Of a stretch of 64,000 nucleotides of DNA, positions 43,735 through 52,293 are shown in pieces. Source of the DNA: Roseomonas aerilata DSM 19363 (GTDB taxonomy: Bacteria > Pseudomonadota > Alphaproteobacteria > Acetobacterales > Acetobacteraceae). The translations under genes and the position numbers were made by a program. The first letter of the stretch is position 1; each line of letters starts with the position of its first letter. The stretch spans positions 1 through 64,000 of the forward strand of contig NZ_JONP01000008.1 in assembly GCF_000711725.1 (NCBI RefSeq). Reading direction: 5' to 3'. The notes below the pieces were generated by a model. That model worked only from the letters and a program-made list of their open reading frames with translations, did not search any database and had not been told where the DNA came from.

Positions 43735-44339
43735 CACGCCTCCAGCATGCCCTTGGTGGAGGGGATGGTGCCCTCGGCGCGCGGGTCCGCTTCCACCGCC
43801 ATGCGGAGCGCCCGGGCGAAAGCCTTGAACAGGCCCTCGGCGATGTGGTGCGCGTTGGTGCCGGCGCGCTGCGTCAGGTGGACGGTCATGGCGGAGTTCA
43901 TGGCAAGCGCCCGGAAGAACTCCTCGAACAGCTCCGTGTCCATCTCCCCGACCTTGTCGCGCGGGAAGCTCGCGGACCACACGAGGAAGGGGCGGCCGGA
44001 GATATCGATGGCGCATTCGGCCAGCGCCTCGTCCATGGGCACGAGCGCCTGGCCGTAGCGGCGGATGCCGCGCTTGTCGGCCAGCGCCTTGCGGATCGCC
44101 TGACCGAGCACGATGCCGACATCCTCGGTGGTGTGGTGGAAGTCGATGTGCAGGTCGCCCTCCGCCTTCACGGCCAGGTCGATCATGGAGTGCCGGGCCA
44201 GCGCGGTCAGCATGTGGTCGAGGAAGCCGATGCCGGTGACGATCTCGGCGCGCCCGGTGCCGTCCAGGTCCAATTTGAGGTGGATCCGAGTCTCGGAGGT
44301 CTCGCGGGCGATCTCGGCGCGTCGGGGGAAGGCGTCCAT
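43734..44339 (-). CDS. hisB: Imidazoleglycerol-phosphate dehydratase
   Basis: 201 residues, monofunctional form. Metal-binding motifs: [14 protein letters not shown] and [10 protein letters not shown], with the later GRPFLVWS and [22 protein letters not shown]. It removes water from imidazole glycerol phosphate (sixth dedicated step of histidine synthesis). It is the first gene of the his cluster here and shares one base with the next gene (TGATG). Confidence 0.96.
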   Translation of the reverse strand: MDAFPRRAEIARETSETRIHLKLDLDGTGRAEIVTGIGFLDHMLTALARHSMIDLAVKAEGDLHIDFHHTTEDVGIVLGQAIRKALADKRGIRRYGQALVPMDEALAECAIDISGRPFLVWSASFPRDKVGEMDTELFEEFFRALAMNSAMTVHLTQRAGTNAHHIAEGLFKAFARALRMAVEADPRAEGTIPSTKGMLEA

Positions 44340-44397
44340 GGCGGCTCTTTAGACCCGTGGGGGGATGGCGGCCAGCGGGCGGGCCACCGTCACCGCG

Positions 44398-45666
44398 TCA
44401 GCGGCGGACGAGGATGTAGGTGAGGGTGAACTCGATCTCGATGGTGTCGCCGGCCGTGCCCGGTGGAAAGGGCGGCAGCGTGGCCCCGCGGAAGACGCCG
44501 AGCCAGGCGGCATCGAGCAAGTACGAGCCGGAGCGGTGGAGGATCTGCAGGTCGCTGATGCGGCCGTTCCGGTCCACGTTGAAGCGCACGGTGGCAGGAC
44601 CGTCCTCCCCCGCCATGGCGGCCTGCTGCGGATAGTATTTCCGCTCGTTGACGAAACTGCGGACCGCCGCCCACCAGGACGCCCCAGGGTTCGCGCCCCT
44701 CGACCGGATGTTGGTGTCCTGAAAATTCGGCTGAGGCCGCGCATTGGAGGAGGCCGCTTGCTGTTCCAGCCGCGTCCCGGCGCCCCCGGGAGCGGAGGAT
44801 GCCGAAGGACGGCTGAGGGTCACGGGTGGACCCTGGCTGAGATCCAGCGCCCCGGCGAAAGGCGAGTTGGCGAGCGGCGAGGGGCGTGGCCGTGCGGGCG
44901 CCGGCTGCGGCCGGGGAGCGGGCACGGGCCGCGCCTGGGCCTGGGCCGGCTCGGGCGGTGCGCTGGGCGGCTCGGGCGCGGGGGGCGGTGGCAGGGGAAG
45001 GGCGGCCACCTCGGATTCACGCGGCGTTTCCGCCGGTGGCGGGGGCGGCGGCATGGAGAGGTCGGAGGGCGCGGGTCGCGAGGGCAGCGGCGGCAGGGGC
45101 AGCGCGCGGGCGACCGGCGGCTCCGCCAGGGGCGGCGCGGGAGGCGGGGCGGCGAACGGGCCTTGGGCAAGGGGCGGCGGCGCCGGCGGGCGCTCGCTCG
45201 GCGGTGCCGGCAGCGGCGGTGCGGCGGGCGGCACGAGGGCGGGCGGCGCGAAGGGGGCCGGCAGGGGCGGCGCCTCCGCCACGCGCGGCGCCTCGGCCGG
45301 CGGCAACGGCTCCGCGACCTGTGGCATGGGCGAGGGCGGTGTGGGGAGGGCGCCGGGAGTGGGCGGCTCCAACGGCGCGGGCGGCCCCTCGGAAGGTGGG
45401 GCCGGCACGTCCTCGGGCGCGCCTCCCTCGAAGACCACGTCCACGGTGGAGGGCGAATCCGCCTCGGGCATCTTCCGCGGCGGCAGGCCGAAGAGCAGCC
45501 ACCAGCCGGCGGCCAGGTGCAGCAGCAGCGACAGCGCGAGCGCCGGCCCGCGCCAGCCGCGCCGCATCGCTGCCCGGCGGACGGATCGCCGTGGCCGCCC
45601 CAGCGGTGCCCCCAATGGCGCCCCCTGGAGCCGCAGCCCCCCCGCAGAAAATTTCGCGGCGCTCAT
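44398..45666 (-). CDS. TonB-like energy transducer with long proline-rich region
   Basis: 422 residues from ATG 45666; a Met at 45567 just before the membrane helix is an alternative. A cytoplasmic N-terminus and one transmembrane helix (about 40-61, [18 protein letters not shown]) precede a Pro/Ala-rich periplasmic spacer of about 240 residues, then a TonB C-terminal-like domain (about 325-422, with [25 protein letters not shown]). It would transmit proton-motive energy to outer-membrane receptors. No exbB/exbD genes are adjacent. It is divergent from hslV and 58 nt upstream of hisB. Confidence 0.82.
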   Translation of the reverse strand: MSAAKFSAGGLRLQGAPLGAPLGRPRRSVRRAAMRRGWRGPALALSLLLHLAAGWWLLFGLPPRKMPEADSPSTVDVVFEGGAPEDVPAPPSEGPPAPLEPPTPGALPTPPSPMPQVAEPLPPAEAPRVAEAPPLPAPFAPPALVPPAAPPLPAPPSERPPAPPPLAQGPFAAPPPAPPLAEPPVARALPLPPLPSRPAPSDLSMPPPPPPAETPRESEVAALPLPPPPAPEPPSAPPEPAQAQARPVPAPRPQPAPARPRPSPLANSPFAGALDLSQGPPVTLSRPSASSAPGGAGTRLEQQAASSNARPQPNFQDTNIRSRGANPGASWWAAVRSFVNERKYYPQQAAMAGEDGPATVRFNVDRNGRISDLQILHRSGSYLLDAAWLGVFRGATLPPFPPGTAGDTIEIEFTLTYILVRR

Positions 45667-45797
45667 CCCCTGCCCGAACCCAAGGCCACCCCGGCACCAC
45701 CGATCCCGTCCTGACCCACCACATAGGTCGCCCGCGCCGGGGACGAAACCGGCCCGATTGCAACAGCGCGATCCCGTCGCCACATGGGCGCCTTCAC

Positions 45798-46373
45798 ATG
45801 GCAACCATCATGAATAACTCACCCACCACCGCACACGATCCCCTCGGCTGGCACGGCACGACCATCCTCTGCGTTCGCAAGGACGGCCGCGTGGCCATGG
45901 CCGGCGACGGCCAGGTCTCCATGGGGCAGACGGTCGTCAAGAACAATGCCCGCAAGGTCCGCCGCATCGCCGGCGGGCGGGTCATCACGGGCTTCGCGGG
46001 CGCCACCGCCGATGCCTTCACCTTGCTGGAGCGACTGGAGGCGAAGCTGGAGCGCTTCCCGGACCAGCTCGAGCGCGCGGCCGTGGAGCTGGCAAAGGAT
46101 TGGCGCACCGAGCGCAGCCTGCGCCGCCTTGAGGCCCTGCTCGCGGTGGCCGACAAGGACCGCTCCCTCCTCATCACCGGCCAGGGCGACGTGATGGAGC
46201 CCGAGGACGGCGTCATCGGCATCGGCTCCGGCGGCAACTACGCGCTGGCTGCCGCCCGCGCCCTGATGACGGTGGACGGCCTCGAGGCCGACGAGATCGC
46301 CCGCCGCTCCATGACCATCGCCGCCGATATCTGCGTCTATACGAACGGGCGCTTCGTGGTGGAGACTCTCTGA
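45798..46373 (+). CDS. hslV: ATP-dependent protease peptidase subunit HslV
   Basis: 191 residues from ATG 45798. A 20-residue N-terminal extension precedes the catalytic threonine in [12 protein letters not shown] (Thr21 is the likely first residue of the mature protein). Other motifs: [34 protein letters not shown] and [16 protein letters not shown]. It forms the proteolytic double ring with HslU, encoded 2 nt downstream. Confidence 0.96.
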   Translation: MATIMNNSPTTAHDPLGWHGTTILCVRKDGRVAMAGDGQVSMGQTVVKNNARKVRRIAGGRVITGFAGATADAFTLLERLEAKLERFPDQLERAAVELAKDWRTERSLRRLEALLAVADKDRSLLITGQGDVMEPEDGVIGIGSGGNYALAAARALMTVDGLEADEIARRSMTIAADICVYTNGRFVVETL

Positions 46374-46375
46374 AT

Positions 46376-47713
46376 ATGCCCCTGGACAGCACAGCCGTGA
46401 ACGAAGCCGTCAACCTCTCCCCGCGCGAGATCGTCTCGGAGCTGGACCGCTATATCGTCGGCCAGCACGACGCCAAGCGTGCGGTCGCCATTGCGCTCCG
46501 CAACCGCTGGCGCCGGCAGCAGCTCGCGCCCGGCCTGCGCGAGGAGGTGGTGCCGAAGAACATCCTCATGATCGGCCCGACCGGCTGCGGCAAGACCGAG
46601 ATCGCCCGCCGCCTGGCCCGCCTGGCCAACGCGCCCTTCCTCAAGGTCGAGGCCACGAAGTTCACCGAGGTCGGCTATGTCGGCCGCGACGTGGACAGCA
46701 TCGTGCGCGACCTCGTGGAGGCCAGCATCACCCAGCTGCGCGAGAGCGGGCGCGCCGAGGTGCAGGCCAAGGCGGAACTCGCCGCCGAGGAACGCCTCGT
46801 CACCGCCCTGGTCGGCGAGCAGGCGAATGGCGAGACGCGGATGAAGTTCCGCAAGATGCTCCGCGAGGGATCGCTGGAGACGAAGGAGGTCGAGGTGCAG
46901 GTGGCCGAGCAGGCCACGCCGATCGGCGCGATGGATATTCCGGGGATGCCGCCCGGTGCCGGGAACATCCAGGAGATGATGGGCAAGATGTTCGGCGGCC
47001 GCTCCCGCGCACGCAAGATGACGGTGGCCGAGGCCCGTAGCGCCCTTCAGCGCGACGAGGCCGACAAGCTGCTCGACCAGGAGGCGCTGACCCGCAACGC
47101 CGTTGCCCACGCCGAGCAGAACGGCATCGTCTTCATCGACGAGATCGATAAGGTCTGCGCGCGCACGAGCGAGGGCGGCTTCCGCGGCGGCGATGTTTCA
47201 CGTGAAGGCGTGCAGCGCGACCTGCTGCCGCTGATCGAGGGCACGACCGTCAACACGAAGCATGGCCCGGTGAAGACCGACCACATCCTCTTCATCGCGA
47301 GCGGCGCCTTCCACCTCGCCAAGCCGTCCGACCTGCTGCCGGAACTCCAGGGCCGCCTGCCGATCCGGGTGGAGCTGAAGGGCCTGACGCGCGACGACTT
47401 CCGCCGCATCCTGACCGAGCCCGAGCACGCGCTGACCACGCAGTACACCGCGCTGCTCGGCACCGAGGGCGTTACCCTCGATTTCGGCCCGGACGCGATC
47501 GACGCCGTCGCCGAGATGGCGGCTGACATCAACGACCGCGTTGAGAACATCGGCGCGCGCCGCCTGGCGACGGTGCTGGAGCGCCTTCTGGAGGAGGTGT
47601 CCTTCACCGCCTCCGACCGGCGCGGCGACACCGTGCGCGTGGATGCAGCGATGGTGCGGGACAAGGTGGGCGCGCTGGCCTCCAGCACCGACCTGTCGCG
47701 CTTCATCCTCTGA
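46376..47713 (+). CDS. hslU: ATP-dependent protease ATPase subunit HslU
   Basis: 445 residues. AAA+ unfoldase: [20 protein letters not shown] at the start, Walker [10 protein letters not shown], the inserted I-domain (about 110-240), Walker [12 protein letters not shown], sensor region and the C-terminal peptide ending SRFIL that docks into HslV. It unfolds substrates for HslV. The pair is encoded as an operon under a promoter in the 131-nt gap upstream of hslV. Confidence 0.97.
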   Translation: MPLDSTAVNEAVNLSPREIVSELDRYIVGQHDAKRAVAIALRNRWRRQQLAPGLREEVVPKNILMIGPTGCGKTEIARRLARLANAPFLKVEATKFTEVGYVGRDVDSIVRDLVEASITQLRESGRAEVQAKAELAAEERLVTALVGEQANGETRMKFRKMLREGSLETKEVEVQVAEQATPIGAMDIPGMPPGAGNIQEMMGKMFGGRSRARKMTVAEARSALQRDEADKLLDQEALTRNAVAHAEQNGIVFIDEIDKVCARTSEGGFRGGDVSREGVQRDLLPLIEGTTVNTKHGPVKTDHILFIASGAFHLAKPSDLLPELQGRLPIRVELKGLTRDDFRRILTEPEHALTTQYTALLGTEGVTLDFGPDAIDAVAEMAADINDRVENIGARRLATVLERLLEEVSFTASDRRGDTVRVDAAMVRDKVGALASSTDLSRFIL

Positions 47714-47718
47714 GCTCC

Positions 47719-47742
47719 GGGCAAACGCGAAGCGTTTGTCCC
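47719..47742 (+). terminator. Hairpin after hslU
   Basis: An imperfect stem of about 10 pairs (47719-47728 GGGCAAACGC with 47732-47742 GCGTTTGTCCC, one bulged base) lies just after the hslU stop. No U-tract follows, so termination may be partial and the small lipoprotein gene downstream could be read through. Confidence 0.55.
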
Positions 47743-47786
47743 GCGCCGGGGGAGGCACCCGCCTCCCCTGGACGGTGCGCCGCGCC

Positions 47787-47945
47787 ATGCACGGAAGAAT
47801 AGTCGCCCTTCTCGCCTGCCTTGGTCTTCTCGCCTGCGCCGCGCCGGCTGATCCCTGGCCGGACCGCAGCGGGCATGAGCGGTTCGACCGGTACTACTTC
47901 CACCGAGGCTTCGGGTTCCGGCCCTCCGGCGATCTCTGGGAGTAG
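47787..47945 (+). CDS. Small 52-residue lipoprotein
   Basis: An N-terminal basic residue, a hydrophobic stretch and the lipobox GLLAC (Cys17) are followed by a 35-residue mature part rich in aromatic and charged residues (RFDRYYFHRGFGFRPSGDLW). It is in the hslU direction, 73 nt downstream, with no clear ribosome site. The signal peptide is convincing, but expression is uncertain. The function is unknown. Confidence 0.5.
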   Translation: MHGRIVALLACLGLLACAAPADPWPDRSGHERFDRYYFHRGFGFRPSGDLWE

Positions 47946-47954
47946 GTTGGCGCT

Positions 47955-48169
47955 GGTGGCTCCCGGAGAGGGCTCTGCCCTCTCCGAACCTCACCCGCCA
48001 GGAGCCTGAGGCTCCTGGACCTGCATTTGGCTTTCGCGATTGGTTCCTGAACATGCAGTCGCCTCGGGTCAGTGACCCGAGGCGCACCGGCCTCCCAGGA
48101 TTTCCAATAGATAGAAAAAGATGAGTGGGGGTCCGGGGGAGAGAATTCATTCTCTCCCCCGGAGTCAGC
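47955..48169 (+). repeat. Composite palindrome element, copy 6
   Basis: Begins with GGTGGC (47955). P1 47967-47983, P2 47998-48018 (perfect CCAGGAGCC arms), P3 48060-48084 (perfect 12-bp arms), P4 48133-48162 (short form, 13-bp stem), ending GTCAGC. It starts 9 nt after the lipoprotein stop and ends 9 nt before the flavoprotein's stop codon, between convergent genes. Confidence 0.87.
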
Positions 48170-48178
48170 AGCGCCGGC

Positions 48179-49486
48179 CTATTCCGCCGCCACCATCACC
48201 GACCGCTCTTCCGGCATATCCGGCCCCATGCCGTGGCGGTGGAGCCAGGACAGGGTGTGGTAGACGGCCTTGAAGGACAGGATTGGCAGGATCGCGCGCG
48301 GGTCGCCGAAGCGGCCGCCGGCGAGGTTGCCGGCGAGCATGTTGATGATGCCATCCCGCATCCAGAGCGTGTTGCGCGGTGCCATGAAGAGGCTGCGCAT
48401 GACCGGGTCGTTGATGCGGTAGATGAGCCAGCCGATGCGGTCCATCGCCTGGGCCAGTTCCCTGTTGGTGGCGCGGCAGGCCGCCTCTCCGCGCACGGGG
48501 TCGTCGAGCCAGGTGTCGGCGGCCTTCGCGCCGAGTTCGCCGGCGGTCATGGCCATGAGCACGCCCGTCGAGAACATCGGATCCACGAAGCCGAAGGCGT
48601 CGCCGATCATGAGGTAGCCTTCGCCCGAGCCGGAGGCGGCGCGGTAGGAGTAGTTCGCGGTCGAGTAGATCTCGGAGGCGATCTCCGCGCGGCGGGTGCG
48701 GGCGGAGACGGTGGGGCTGGAGGCAATGCGGTCGAGGAACAGGTCCTTGGCCGATCCCTTCCGCCCCTTCCAGGCGGACTGGTTGCCGACGAAGCCGATG
48801 CTCATCACGTCGCCCGGCAGGGGGATGAGCCAGAACCAGCCGTCCTCGGCGAGGTGGATGGAGATGTAGCCGTCCAGCTCTCCCTCGCGCCGCTCAACGC
48901 CGCGGAAGTGGGCGTACATGGCGGCGGTGTTGTTGTACTTGTTCGACCGCTTGAGCTGCATCTTGCCGGCCAGGAAGGTGTCGCGGCCGGAGGCGTCGAG
49001 CACGAAGCGCGGGCGGAAGGTGAGGTCCACGCCCTCCTTCGTGCGCGCGTTGACGGTCGCGCGCTCGCCCTTCGCGCCGAAGGCGATATCGGTGACGCGC
49101 GTTTCCTCGAGCGTGGTCGCGCCGAGGCGGCTGGCGTTGGAGAAGAGCGCGGCATCGAAGTCGGAGCGGCGCACCTGCCAGGAATAGGTGCGCGCCTTGT
49201 TCAGCGCCTGGGCAAAGGGAAAGGCGCAGGAGCGGCCGGTGCGGTCCGAGACGAACTCGGCGCCCGGCTTGTGCACGCCCATCTCGCGCACCGCCTCGAG
49301 CATGCCGAGACGCTCGAGGATGTCGAGGTTCCGGGGCAGCAGGCTCTCGCCGATATGAAAGCGGGGATGCGCCTCCTTCTCCACCAGCACGACGTCGCGG
49401 CCGGCCTTGGCGAGGAGGGCAGCGGCGGTGGAGCCGGCGGGGCCCCCGCCGACAATCAGCACATCGGGTGCGGCGCTCTGTTCCAT
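48179..49486 (-). CDS. FAD-dependent halogenase-like oxidoreductase
   Basis: 435 residues from ATG 49486. The FAD-binding start VLIVGGGPAGSTAAALLAKAG and the adjoining HPRFHIGESLLP are hallmarks of the flavin halogenase family and its oxidase relatives; DGWFWLIPLPGD corresponds to the GWxWxIP motif, and GDAFGFVDPMFSTGV binds FAD. Such enzymes chlorinate or brominate aromatic substrates, sometimes carrier-bound, but many homologues are plain dehydrogenases. I see the halogenase-type motifs but cannot tell which. It is monocistronic, divergent from azlCD. Confidence 0.82.
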   Translation of the reverse strand: MEQSAAPDVLIVGGGPAGSTAAALLAKAGRDVVLVEKEAHPRFHIGESLLPRNLDILERLGMLEAVREMGVHKPGAEFVSDRTGRSCAFPFAQALNKARTYSWQVRRSDFDAALFSNASRLGATTLEETRVTDIAFGAKGERATVNARTKEGVDLTFRPRFVLDASGRDTFLAGKMQLKRSNKYNNTAAMYAHFRGVERREGELDGYISIHLAEDGWFWLIPLPGDVMSIGFVGNQSAWKGRKGSAKDLFLDRIASSPTVSARTRRAEIASEIYSTANYSYRAASGSGEGYLMIGDAFGFVDPMFSTGVLMAMTAGELGAKAADTWLDDPVRGEAACRATNRELAQAMDRIGWLIYRINDPVMRSLFMAPRNTLWMRDGIINMLAGNLAGGRFGDPRAILPILSFKAVYHTLSWLHRHGMGPDMPEERSVMVAAE

Positions 49487-49584
49487 GGTGCGAGATTTCC
49501 AGCGGGCGGGGCCGAGCGTCAAGCATCCAAGCTATCCTCTGGGGGTGCATCGCGCGGAGCGGCGGGCCGTGGCAGGTTGGCCCC

Positions 49585-50262
49585 ATGCATCCCGCCTTCC
49601 GGCTGGGCGTCCGCGAGGCGCTCGGCGCCCAGGCTGTCGCCATGGCCGCCACCTTCATCGCCTTCGGCGCGGCCGTGCACGCGGCGGGCTTCGGGTTGGG
49701 ATGGGGCCTCTTCTCCTCCGGCGGGATCTACGGGATGGCGGGGCAGATGGTGTTGTTGGGCGCCCGGCCCGGCGCCTCGGCGGCGGCGGTCGCGGGGTCG
49801 CTGATGGCCAACGCGCGCTTCCTGCCCATGGCGGCCTCCCTCGCGCCGCTGGTGCGCGGGCGGCTGGCGCCGCTCTGCGTGCCCTTCATCTCCATCACGC
49901 CCTGGGCCGCGGCCATGCGCCGCCTGCCCGACCTGCCCGCGCCCGACCGCCCCCGCTGGTTCATCGGCTTCGGGGTGACGGTCTGGACGGTAGGGCTTGT
50001 CACCACCGCGATCGGCCACTCGATCGCGGGGTACCTCTCGCCGCCAGTGCTGCGGCTCCTGCTGATGTTGAACGTGCTCTACTTCGCGCTGCTGATCGCG
50101 GCAGGGGTGGCGCGCGGCGGGCCCTGGCGCGCCTCGCTGGCCGGGGCGGTCGTGGCGCCCTTCGCGCTGCTGCTGCCGGAAGGGGTGCCGCCGGCTTGGG
50201 GGCTGCTCGGCGCCTCCCTCATCGGCGGCACCGCGGCCTTCCTCCTGCGGAAGCGGCCATGA
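49585..50262 (+). CDS. azlC: AzlC-family branched-chain amino acid permease subunit
   Basis: 225 residues with about five to six membrane helices. FRLGVREALGAQAVAMAATFIAFG and GGIYGMAGQMVLL in the first third are typical AzlC/YgaZ segments. It forms an exporter for branched-chain or other small amino acids with AzlD, encoded with a 4-nt overlap. Confidence 0.88.
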   Translation: MHPAFRLGVREALGAQAVAMAATFIAFGAAVHAAGFGLGWGLFSSGGIYGMAGQMVLLGARPGASAAAVAGSLMANARFLPMAASLAPLVRGRLAPLCVPFISITPWAAAMRRLPDLPAPDRPRWFIGFGVTVWTVGLVTTAIGHSIAGYLSPPVLRLLLMLNVLYFALLIAAGVARGGPWRASLAGAVVAPFALLLPEGVPPAWGLLGASLIGGTAAFLLRKRP

Positions 50263-50570
50263 CCGAGGGCTGGGGACCGCTGCTCGTCGCGGCACTGGCC
50301 ACGCTGCTTCTGCGCGCGACCGGCCTCATCCTCGCCTGGCGCCTGCCGGCCACCCATCCCGCCATCGCCTGGGCGGCGGCGGTCAGCGAGGCCGCGCTCT
50401 CGGCTTGGGTGGTGCTCGCCCTCGTCTCGCCCGGGGCCTTTCCGGTCGCGGTGCGCCTGACGGGGGCGGGGGTGGCGCTGGGAACCTTCTTCCTCACGGG
50501 GCGCCGGTTGTTGCCGGGGATGGCGACGGGACTGGCGGCAATCTGGGTGGCGGATTGGCTGCTGCGGTGA
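50259..50570 (+). CDS. azlD: AzlD-family permease partner subunit
   Basis: 103 residues, four short hydrophobic helices, matching AzlD/YgaH in size and context. The ATG overlaps the azlC stop (ATGA), giving coupled stoichiometric synthesis. A composite palindromic element begins about 12 nt after the stop. Confidence 0.86.
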   Translation: MTEGWGPLLVAALATLLLRATGLILAWRLPATHPAIAWAAAVSEAALSAWVVLALVSPGAFPVAVRLTGAGVALGTFFLTGRRLLPGMATGLAAIWVADWLLR

Positions 50571-50581
50571 GGGGCGGCGCT

Positions 50582-50796
50582 GGTGACTCTGGGGGAGAGA
50601 ATGAATTCTCTCCCCCGGACCCCCACTCATCTTTTTCTATCTGTTGGAAATTCTGGGAGGCCGGTGCGCCTCGGGTCGATGACCCGAGGCGACTGCAGGT
50701 TCAGGGAGGTTCCGCGACAGCCAGATGGGGGTCCAGGGGCCTCAGGCCCTTGGCGGGTGAGGTCCGGAGAGGGCAGCGCCCTCTTCGGGAGCCACC
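50582..50796 (-). repeat. Composite palindrome element, copy 7 (reversed)
   Basis: Bounded by GGTGAC (50582) and GCCACC (to 50796), with the inverted ends extending to about 12 bp (GGCGYTGGTGRC). P4 50591-50616 (short form, perfect 11-bp stem), P3 50667-50691, P2 50733-50753, P1 50768-50784. It lies between the stops of azlD and the convergent small coiled-coil gene. Confidence 0.88.
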
Positions 50797-50803
50797 AACG
50801 CCA

Positions 50804-51118
50804 TCAGTCCTCGTCCCACGGCTCCGGCCGCTGAATTCGCGCCTCCATCCGCCGCCGGAGTGTCGAGAGCTGGCGCCTGAGATCGTCGTTCTCCCGCTGG
50901 CACTGGCGCAGCCGCGATTCGGCGGCGCGGAGCATGTCGGGCGGCGGGGGCGCGTGCGGCTCGGGCGTGGCTTTGGGCATCAGTACGTCCTGCCAGGTGA
51001 GGCCGAGGCGATGCATGAGCCGGTGAGCCGCGAGGGCGGCCGAGGCCCTTTCCCCGTCGTGCTCGGAGCCGAGCAGCGCCAGCACCCGCGCCAGCTTCGC
51101 CGCGTCGTTTGCCCGCAT
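50804..51118 (-). CDS. Small protein with DUF2786-like N-terminus and coiled coil
   Basis: 104 residues. The N-terminal 46 residues (KLARVLALLGSEHDGERASAALAAHRLMHRLGLTWQDVL) resemble the start of DUF2786 proteins, from memory. A proline-rich hinge follows, then a charged coiled coil (about 63-95) and an acidic end. There is no signal peptide. The function is unknown. It is the last gene of a minus-strand run, 83 nt after the cupin gene. Confidence 0.65.
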   Translation of the reverse strand: MRANDAAKLARVLALLGSEHDGERASAALAAHRLMHRLGLTWQDVLMPKATPEPHAPPPPDMLRAAESRLRQCQRENDDLRRQLSTLRRRMEARIQRPEPWDED

Positions 51119-51201
51119 CCGCTGCCCTTCTCCCCATCAAAAACGGTTCAGTCCCTGGCGCGGCGGGAGGTTGCTGGCGTGGTCGGGCGAGCGCGGGGAA
51201 T

Positions 51202-51651
51202 CTACCCGGGCTCCCAACCAGGGGGTGCCATCTCGAAGCCCTCGAAGGTGAAGGCGGGGCTGACGGTGCAGGCGACGAGCGACCAGGCGCCGAGGCTCTC
51301 CGCCGCCTGCCACGCGCCGGCGGGCACGGTGGCGAAGAGGCCCTCACCCGCGCCAAGGTCCGGGCCCAGTCGGTGGGGGTTCGGCGCCCCGCCGTCCGAG
51401 ACCCGGAGGAGGAGCGGTGCGCCGGCCTGCCAGTGCCAGCCCTCCGCCGCGTCCACCCGGTGCCAGTGGCTGCGCTCCCCGGCGGAAAGGAGAAAGAGGA
51501 TGGCGGTGCCCGCGCCGCGGCCGCCACTTGGGGGCGTGTCGCGCCAAGTCTCGCGGTAGTGCCCGCCTTCGGGGTGGGGGAACAGGCCGAGGGCGGCGAT
51601 GACGGCGGCCGCTTCCAGCGAGGGGTCGCGGAGGTCGATGCCGGGCGTCAC
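51202..51651 (-). CDS. Cupin protein of DUF985 type
   Basis: 149 residues from GTG 51651, chosen because it overlaps the flavin reductase stop (GTGA); no ATG is available at the right place. Motifs of the DUF985/YML079-like cupins: HPEGGHYRETWRD, AILFLLSAGERSHWHRVDAAEGWHWQAG and LVACTVSPAFTFEGFEMA. It is a beta-barrel sugar- or metal-binding fold with no defined reaction. It is third in the gloB operon. Confidence 0.85.
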   Translation of the reverse strand: MTPGIDLRDPSLEAAAVIAALGLFPHPEGGHYRETWRDTPPSGGRGAGTAILFLLSAGERSHWHRVDAAEGWHWQAGAPLLLRVSDGGAPNPHRLGPDLGAGEGLFATVPAGAWQAAESLGAWSLVACTVSPAFTFEGFEMAPPGWEPG

Positions 51652-52289
51652 GGGGGCGGCCTGCGAACGAGCACGGGCGGAAAGGCGCCGCCATCGGTCG
51701 GGCGCAGCGCCTCGAACAGCTCCGTCACCTGGGCGTAGTCGCGGTAGCCGCAGCGGGCGATGGTGCCGGCCTCGACCATGTCGAAGCGGCCCTCGCGCAG
51801 GCAGCGCTCGTCGATATGCACGCCGACGACCTGCCCGATGGTGAGGAAGCCGTTGCTCGGCCGGCCCTCCCCGTCGTGCAGCTCCAGCGCGTGGACGACG
51901 CGGCATTCCAGCGCGGCCGGGCTGGCGGCGACCCGCGGCGGGCGGACCATCCAGCTGGGCGCCGCCTCGATCCCCGCGGTCTCGAACTCGCTCTCCCCCG
52001 CCGGTTGGTTGCCAGAGGAGGCGTTCATCGCCTCGAACAGGTCGCGCGTGGCGAGGCTGAACACGAACTCCCCCGTGGCCCGCGCATTGGCGGCGGAGTG
52101 CTTCAGCCCCTCGCTGCCGAAGGCCACCATCGGCGGCGCGTTGTGGACGATGGCGAAGTAGCTGTAGGGCGCGAGGTTGGCGCGCCCCGCCGCGTCGATC
52201 GTCGAGATCCAGCCGATCGGGCGCGGGGCGACGATGGCCTTGAAGGGGTCCCAGGGAAGACCGTGGCCGTTCCGGGGCTCGTAGAACAC
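51648..52289 (-). CDS. Flavin reductase-like FMN-binding split-barrel protein
   Basis: 213 residues. PRPIGWISTIDAAGRANLAPYSYFAIV is the FMN-binding start of the flavin reductase/DIM6-NTAB family; EFVFSLATRDLFEAMN and GQVVGVHIDERCL follow. It probably reduces or binds FMN; the partner is unknown. It begins 4 nt after the gloB stop and overlaps the cupin gene by 4 nt. Confidence 0.88.
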   Translation of the reverse strand: MFYEPRNGHGLPWDPFKAIVAPRPIGWISTIDAAGRANLAPYSYFAIVHNAPPMVAFGSEGLKHSAANARATGEFVFSLATRDLFEAMNASSGNQPAGESEFETAGIEAAPSWMVRPPRVAASPAALECRVVHALELHDGEGRPSNGFLTIGQVVGVHIDERCLREGRFDMVEAGTIARCGYRDYAQVTELFEALRPTDGGAFPPVLVRRPPP

Positions 52290-52293
52290 GCGC

